The notes under the pieces were generated by a model that worked only from the letters and a program-made list of their open reading frames with translations, was not told the origin of the DNA and made no database searches. DNA of 43,710 bases. Origin: a virus. The position numbers and the translations under genes are program-made. How positions within the stretch are numbered: position 1 is the first letter of the stretch; every line of letters begins with the position of its first letter. Of the stretch, positions 39,602 through 43,710 are shown in pieces. Location of the stretch: IMG/VR virus record IMGVR_UViG_3300017756_003604, positions 1 to 43,710 of that record; one strand, given 5' to 3'.

Positions 39602-40404
39602 GCCAGCCAGAAGAATTCCGGGACTTCGTGCTGAACCACGAATTCGCCCAGCTCGCCAAGGGCCAGGATGGCCGCGCCATCATCTTCCTTGAGGAAGACG
39701 AATACCGGGGGATGCAATCCATCATGGCCGAAGCAGCCAGCCCCGGCAGCCTGAACGCCGCCCTCGAACTACTGGCCGACATCCGAGCCGCCGCCGGCGA
39801 TCCTGACGGCAAGATGATGCAGACCGAGCTGGTGCAGCATATTGCGGAGATCAGGGAGCAGGCCGCCCGGTGGGAAAGGCACACCCTAATCGAATCGAAG
39901 GAACGCGAGGCATCAGAGAGTAAAGAGCAAGTGCCAGGACTCAACGCTGCCTACGCAGCAGGATACTTTGATGGATCAGAGGGGATTGAGTTTCAGCCCA
40001 AGGCTGAGCCTGCAGGCTATTTGATTCCGGAAGGATGGGATATCTATATCGATGGAGACCTTTCTGTCCACGTTGAAGCCCCCGATATCGGCTACTACTC
40101 GGCCCTGAAAATACCCGAAAACAACACAGCAGCAGCTTTGCTTCACGGCCTTGCTTTCGATTTACAAGGATCAAGGAAAGAGTGGAGCGTATCCGCAGCT
40201 CTCCGAGAACTTGCCAACTGGATGGACACTGGCGGGCCGACTTACCACGAGGCAGAGATCATTTCCATGAGCCTGGCGGGACCTGTTTTCTGCCCCGATG
40301 CTACGGCCTGCAGAAAGGCTGCTAAAGCGACTTTTCTGGAAGCAGCGAAGCTCTGGGATCAGATTCAACCACAAACCTTGAGCGATGCGGAGGGTTCAGA
40401 GTGA
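39598..40404 (+). CDS. Two-part protein with DIRxAAG domain (268 aa)
   Basis: The N-terminal 100 residues (EEFRDFVLNHEFAQLAKGQDGRAIIFLEEDEYRGM, then LELLADIRAAAGDPDGKM, TELVQHIAEIREQAARWER) share the L-x-x-L-x-D-I-R-x-A-A-G motif with the protein at 34084. The C-terminal 165 residues (YLIPEGWDIYIDGDLSVHVEAPD, AAALLHGLAFDLQGS) are unrelated, and from about 39880 the DNA is less GC-biased. This suggests a fusion of a resident domain with a foreign one. Function unknown. Starts in an ATGA overlap. Confidence 0.6.
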   Translation: MSQPEEFRDFVLNHEFAQLAKGQDGRAIIFLEEDEYRGMQSIMAEAASPGSLNAALELLADIRAAAGDPDGKMMQTELVQHIAEIREQAARWERHTLIESKEREASESKEQVPGLNAAYAAGYFDGSEGIEFQPKAEPAGYLIPEGWDIYIDGDLSVHVEAPDIGYYSALKIPENNTAAALLHGLAFDLQGSRKEWSVSAALRELANWMDTGGPTYHEAEIISMSLAGPVFCPDATACRKAAKATFLEAAKLWDQIQPQTLSDAEGSE

Positions 40405-40913
40405 TGCGCATAGTCCAGCAACCCACGTTTCGAGTGCCTAACGAATCCCAGACGCACGCAGCCATCGCCAGGGACTGCGAAACCCGTGCACGGGTTCAGG
40501 AAGAGTGGGAACGGTTCTGCAAGAATCACGGCGGTGACCGGCTTCTTGCCGGTACCACTCTGTCAGGGATCACCTTCGATGGCGATAAGAAGCCGCCGGA
40601 AGGATGGGTGCAGTGCAAAGAAAACAGGATTGCATACAGGCCTTCACTAAAAGGCCCGCTTTCAGAAGCCGCCAAAGAATTCAAAGCGCTGCCGGCCAAA
40701 CCCAACAACGTTGATTACCTGCAGGCACTCGGGCTCGACATTCACCCTTTGGACGGTCGCTATCTGATACCTGGCTATGTCAAGAGAAACGGCACCTGGT
40801 ACATGGTGGCCGACCCAGGCTGTCCGATCCCGGATGATGTCGTTGAAGTGACAGGCGCTGAACGGGCCGCAGTGTTTGATGACAGGAATCAAGAGGGCAA
40901 AGGCGATGAGTGA
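40401..40913 (+). CDS. Protein of unknown function (170 aa)
   Basis: A 170-residue protein starting at GTG (40401) or the ATG one codon later, both in reach of GGAGGG. It has AAIARDCETRARVQEEWERFCKNHGG, a middle with P-P-E-G-W-V-Q-C-K-E-N, and LDIHPLDGRYLIPGYVKRNGTWYMVADPG. No motif known to me. Codon use is like that of the preceding C-terminal part and of the next gene, so these may have arrived together. Confidence 0.6.
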   Translation: MMRIVQQPTFRVPNESQTHAAIARDCETRARVQEEWERFCKNHGGDRLLAGTTLSGITFDGDKKPPEGWVQCKENRIAYRPSLKGPLSEAAKEFKALPAKPNNVDYLQALGLDIHPLDGRYLIPGYVKRNGTWYMVADPGCPIPDDVVEVTGAERAAVFDDRNQEGKGDE

Positions 40914-41376
40914 TCCGCATTGGAGCGAGATAATGCTGCCGAGAGAGCGAATCGAACAGCTGGAGTGTGTTAACAGCGAGCTTCGCCAAAAACTTCAGCA
41001 GGCGCAGGAGCAATCCGAGGCATTTCAGAAACGAATGCGTGAGCTACTTACTGTCTGTCAAGCCGTGCAGTGGGATCTGCTTCTGAGGGCTGAGCCCGAT
41101 TTTGACGGAAGTGGTGTGCAAGTAGTGAACCTCAGCGCTGGGTTTTGGGATGAACTGAACCGTGTTACCGGAAAGTACGACGACACGGCAGCGAAATCCT
41201 TTGATGCGTTGATCCTACGCAAACAGGCAGATGCCATTGACGCTGTTAAAGATCGCTGTGATGAGGAAGGAAGCGTTGTCTCTGGGGGAGATTTTTTGGA
41301 GGAAGCCCAGCGCCTCCGACAACAAGCCGACGAACTCGAGCGAGTGTTCCCAGAATGCCCATACGCCCTGAAATGA
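40906..41376 (+). CDS. Coiled-coil protein of unknown function (156 aa)
   Basis: Starts eight bases before the previous stop with GAGGG upstream. Residues 15-55 are a coiled coil (ERIEQLECVNSELRQKLQQAQEQSEAFQKRMREL), the middle has NLSAGFWDELNRVTGKYDDTAAKSFDALILRKQ and the end another helix (EEAQRLRQQADELERVF). Late-phase coiled-coil proteins of this kind are common in phage early operons without a known role. Confidence 0.6.
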   Translation: MSDPHWSEIMLPRERIEQLECVNSELRQKLQQAQEQSEAFQKRMRELLTVCQAVQWDLLLRAEPDFDGSGVQVVNLSAGFWDELNRVTGKYDDTAAKSFDALILRKQADAIDAVKDRCDEEGSVVSGGDFLEEAQRLRQQADELERVFPECPYALK

Positions 41377-41663
41377 AGGCCCGCTACCCGGCGGACTGGG
41401 CACTGCGCTCCCGGTTCGTTCGGTTCTATCGGGCCAAGAACCGCTGTGAATGGTGCGGAGCCAAGAACGGCAAGCCCCACCCCATCACAGGCAGCAAAGT
41501 GGTACTGACAGCCGCCCATATATTCGATCATCGGCCAGAAGCTGCAAGCCTTCTTAATCTCGCAGCACTGTGCCAACGCTGTCACAACCGCCATGACGCG
41601 AAAATGCGCCGACAGAATGCCGCAGCCCGCCGTCACGAAAGGCAACTGGAGATATCGCTATGA
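41373..41663 (+). CDS. HNH nuclease-like protein
   Basis: A 96-residue protein with an HNH zinc site: CEWCGAKNG, then SKVVLTAAHIFDHRPE, NLAALCQRCHNRHDAKM. The two CxxC pairs bind zinc, and AAH with N and H-N-R-H form the HNH motif. The start is taken at MKARYPADWALRSRF in an ATGA overlap, which matches related proteins as I recall them. A longer start at 41355 is possible. It is a small free-standing HNH protein; many phages carry one near integration or replication genes. Confidence 0.85.
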   Translation: MKARYPADWALRSRFVRFYRAKNRCEWCGAKNGKPHPITGSKVVLTAAHIFDHRPEAASLLNLAALCQRCHNRHDAKMRRQNAAARRHERQLEISL

Positions 41664-42085
41664 GCCACACACTTCGAACCCTATGGCGCAAAGCTAAAGC
41701 AGCCATAACCGGCCGCAAACCGTGCAGCTACACCAGCCAGCACCAGCACGTATTTGAATGGAAAGGCTCGATAGGCCGTGGAAAGCCCTGGCACACCGCC
41801 TTCTTCCAGTGCGAAAAGTGCGGGCTCGTTGCCACAAAAGACCAGTACACACCATGGTTGGAAGTTCAGGAAAGCAACTGGACCCCAGAGCAAAACCGGA
41901 AACCACATCCGGTACCGGATGATAAACAGCTCCACGCCACGGTAAAAGAGTTCGATGATTTTCTCTCTGGGTTGGAAGCCAAAAAGACAGAGTTTTGCAC
42001 CTATCCAGAGTGCCGCTGCCCCTTCGATATGGGTGCAGAGTTCATGTGCCTGAAAGGCCTGAAGAACCCGAAAGTAGCAAGGTGA
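41660..42085 (+). CDS. Cysteine-rich protein of unknown function (141 aa)
   Basis: A 141-residue protein starting in an ATGA overlap. The basic N-terminus (RTLWRKAKAAITGRKPCSY) is followed by HQHVFEWKGSIGRGKPWHTAFFQCEKCGLVATKDQ, with a CxxC pair, and a second cluster near the end (CTYPECRCPFDMGAEFMC). It may bind zinc. It lies between the HNH gene and excisionase. I do not recognise the family. Confidence 0.6.
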   Translation: MSHTLRTLWRKAKAAITGRKPCSYTSQHQHVFEWKGSIGRGKPWHTAFFQCEKCGLVATKDQYTPWLEVQESNWTPEQNRKPHPVPDDKQLHATVKEFDDFLSGLEAKKTEFCTYPECRCPFDMGAEFMCLKGLKNPKVAR

Positions 42086-42090
42086 CCACT

Positions 42091-42294
42091 ATGGCTAAAC
42101 TCATATCACTGGAAAAATGGAGAGACAAAACCTTCGAAGAACCCGGCCCGTCCATGCGTGTTGTGTACAAATGGGCCAATGAGGGTCATATTCCAGGTGC
42201 CCGGAAAATCGGCGGACTCTGGTTCGTGGATCCGGGAAAAGAGCAACAAACCACCGGCAACCCGCTGGTTGACAGAGTATTGCAGGCAGGCTGA
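42091..42294 (+). CDS. Excisionase (Xis-like)
   Basis: A 67-residue protein with a winged-helix excisionase pattern: MAKLISLEKWRDKTFEEPGPSMRVVYKWANEGHIPGARKIGGLWFVDPG. (Short pieces of this are the key parts: LEKWRDKTF, YKWANEGHIPGARKIG and WFVDPG.) The stop overlaps the integrase start (TGATG). The ATG has AAGGTGA upstream. Xis bends attachment-site DNA and directs the integrase to excision. Confidence 0.85.
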   Translation: MAKLISLEKWRDKTFEEPGPSMRVVYKWANEGHIPGARKIGGLWFVDPGKEQQTTGNPLVDRVLQAG

Positions 42295-43415
42295 TGGCAC
42301 CCAGAAAGCGGCTCAGAAAGAACAAAGACCTGGTAACAAACCTTTACGGCAGCACCCGCAACGGTGTCACCTACTACCAGTACCGGCATCCGCAAACCGG
42401 AAAGTACCACGCCATGGGTACCAACCGGCAGGAAGCCGTGGCCGCCGCTCGCCAGCTCAACAGCCTACTGATTAAAGAGTCCGACCTGGTAGGCACCGTA
42501 CTCGGAACCGCCGGCCAGAACATCAACCACCTGATCACCCGGTACCGAGAAGAATTGCTGCCCACCAAACGGCTGGCCAAAAGCACAGCCAGCACCGTGG
42601 AATACCGCCTGCAGCGCTTTGAACGTGAAATCGGCAACAAGCTGCTGGACGAAGTGGACGTGCAGTTTCTGGCCGAATACCTGGATGACAAGTTCGAGCG
42701 GGACTCCTACATCAAACACCGCGCCACGCTGATCGATCTGTTCCGGTTCGCCATTATGAAGGGCCTCTATCCAGCCGAAGCCGGCAACCCGGCAGAGATC
42801 ACCTACGCCAAATCAGAGTATGAGAAAGCCCGGCGCCGGATGACCCTGGAACAGTTCTGGGAGATCCACGAACAGGCGGAACCCTGGATGCAACTGGCCA
42901 TGGAGATTGCCCTGATCACCCTGCAGGGCCGCGCGGAAGTCATCAACATGAGGTATGCGGACTACCAGGACCAGATTCTGAAAGTCATCCGCCAGAAAAC
43001 CAGCAAGCACGAACACTCACACCTGATGATTCACTGCCCCCAGCTGGAAGACATCATCACCCGGGCCAGGCAATCAGGCATCGCCAGCCCCTACATCATC
43101 CACCGCCGGCCAGCCCGCAAAGTGGAAGCCGAAGGCCGGGACCACTGGACCAAACTGACCCCCAACCACTTCACCGCGGAATTCCGGAAGGTGCGGGATA
43201 AGTGCGAGAGCATGAAGAAGATACCCCGTGAGCAACGCCCCACTTTCCACGAAATCCGGGCGCTGGGGTCATGGCTTTACAAGAAGCAAGGGTTCGACAA
43301 CGAAACCTACATCCAGCCGCTCATGGCTCACGCTGATCAGAAGATGACTCAGCACTATCAGCAGGGGCATGAACGGCAGTGGGTTCGGGTTGAGGCTGGG
43401 CTGAAAATCAAATAG
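42294..43415 (+). CDS. int: Tyrosine integrase, lambda Int type
   Basis: A 373-residue site-specific recombinase. The N-terminal 65 residues form the arm-binding domain (NLYGSTRNGVTYYQYRHPQTGK, with the lambda-like R-x-P-x-T-G-K). The core domain follows, and the catalytic residues are Arg213 (QGRAEVINMR), Lys235, His319 and Arg322 (PTFHEIR), His346 (MAHADQKM) and Tyr355 (TQHYQQG). All are present, so the enzyme should be active. It lies at the distal end of the rightward operon, so it is made on induction as well as probably from its own promoter. The attachment site is expected nearby but could not be found. Confidence 0.95.
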   Translation: MAPRKRLRKNKDLVTNLYGSTRNGVTYYQYRHPQTGKYHAMGTNRQEAVAAARQLNSLLIKESDLVGTVLGTAGQNINHLITRYREELLPTKRLAKSTASTVEYRLQRFEREIGNKLLDEVDVQFLAEYLDDKFERDSYIKHRATLIDLFRFAIMKGLYPAEAGNPAEITYAKSEYEKARRRMTLEQFWEIHEQAEPWMQLAMEIALITLQGRAEVINMRYADYQDQILKVIRQKTSKHEHSHLMIHCPQLEDIITRARQSGIASPYIIHRRPARKVEAEGRDHWTKLTPNHFTAEFRKVRDKCESMKKIPREQRPTFHEIRALGSWLYKKQGFDNETYIQPLMAHADQKMTQHYQQGHERQWVRVEAGLKIK

Positions 43416-43416
43416 C

Positions 43417-43710
43417 TCAGGACGGCACCTGAAAGCGCCTTACACCATTCAACTCAGTCAAAGCGTGGATCTTGTCCACTGTCCCGGAAACACCGGCCAA
43501 CTTCCCTGAATTAGCATCATTCGCGGCAACAACGATTACCGGCATATCGTTGTCGAATACCAGTTTGATTTCCTTCTCATCGGGCACTGACCACCCCCAT
43601 TCCCGGAAGGCTCCCACCACTGCCAGCTCGAAACTTGCGGCATCTACCTCCGCAAACCGAAGCTCACCAGTATGAGCGACGTAATAGCTATTTGGCATCA
43701 CCTGAACCAT
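43417..43710 (-). CDS. Unknown protein flanking the integrase (97 aa)
   Basis: The gene begins at the very end of the window (ATG complement of 43708-43710), so a longer form is possible. The product (MVQVMPNSYYVAHTGELRFAEVDA, FELAVVGAFREWGWSVPDEKE, IKLVFDNDMPVIVVAANDANSGK) has no motif that I know. It is convergent with int, with one base between the two stops. It may be a phage gene like those between int and att, or the first host gene after the prophage. Confidence 0.6.
   Translation of the reverse strand: MVQVMPNSYYVAHTGELRFAEVDAASFELAVVGAFREWGWSVPDEKEIKLVFDNDMPVIVVAANDANSGKLAGVSGTVDKIHALTELNGVRRFQVPS

Overview
The window is almost entirely one tailed-phage genome, most likely a prophage of a marine gammaproteobacterium. 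Base composition and codon use look like Marinobacter or a close relative, but this host call is inference. The head genes follow the lambda order (small and large terminase, gpW, portal, protease with nested scaffold, decoration protein, major capsid, small connector, FII-like, Z-like, tail terminator, tail tube, tape measure). The adsorption apparatus is not lambda-like. No tail sheath or baseplate wedge gene is seen, so a long flexible-tailed siphovirus is expected.

Layout. Positions 1-640 hold a small unknown gene and a gene-free stretch ending in a strong terminator, a candidate small RNA. A secreted DUF4124 protein (640-1155) runs head-on into the end of the phage tail operon and looks like a moron. 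From about 30.5 kb down to 1.15 kb the minus strand carries the lytic programme: Cro-like regulator, Toprim protein, SF3 helicase, a small paralogue of the helicase C-terminal domain, a repeat-rich region that may be the replication origin (26997-27188), antiterminator Q, a late promoter with tandem terminators, lysis genes, terminase, head and tail genes, a glycine-rich adhesin and the tail hub.

From 30.56 kb rightwards the plus strand carries a short helix-turn-helix repressor, a WYL-domain protein and then a second operator/promoter (31590-31643). That promoter heads a nearly gapless operon to 43.4 kb. Most genes overlap by the ATGA or GTGA pattern. The operon includes a LuxR-like HTH protein, a KilAC domain, a YfdQ-like protein (DUF2303), a DnaQ-type exonuclease, a cytosine methyltransferase with a tandem-repeat region, a PUA/ASCH-like protein, several unknown cysteine-rich proteins, an HNH protein, excisionase and a lambda-type integrase. 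The last gene, on the minus strand after the integrase, is unknown and may be phage or host.

How it works together (inference from arrangement). The repressor and Cro would act on matching operators at the leftward promoter (near 30.5 kb) and the rightward promoter (near 31.6 kb), as lambda does with OR and OL. Leftward transcription makes replication proteins and Q. Q would then load at a promoter that has a 16-bp palindrome between its -35 and -10 boxes and carry polymerase through two terminators into lysis and structural genes. The rightward operon supplies DNA metabolism, modification, probable counter-defence and integration/excision. No tRNA, rRNA, insertion sequence or CRISPR array was seen. 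Attachment sites could not be identified.
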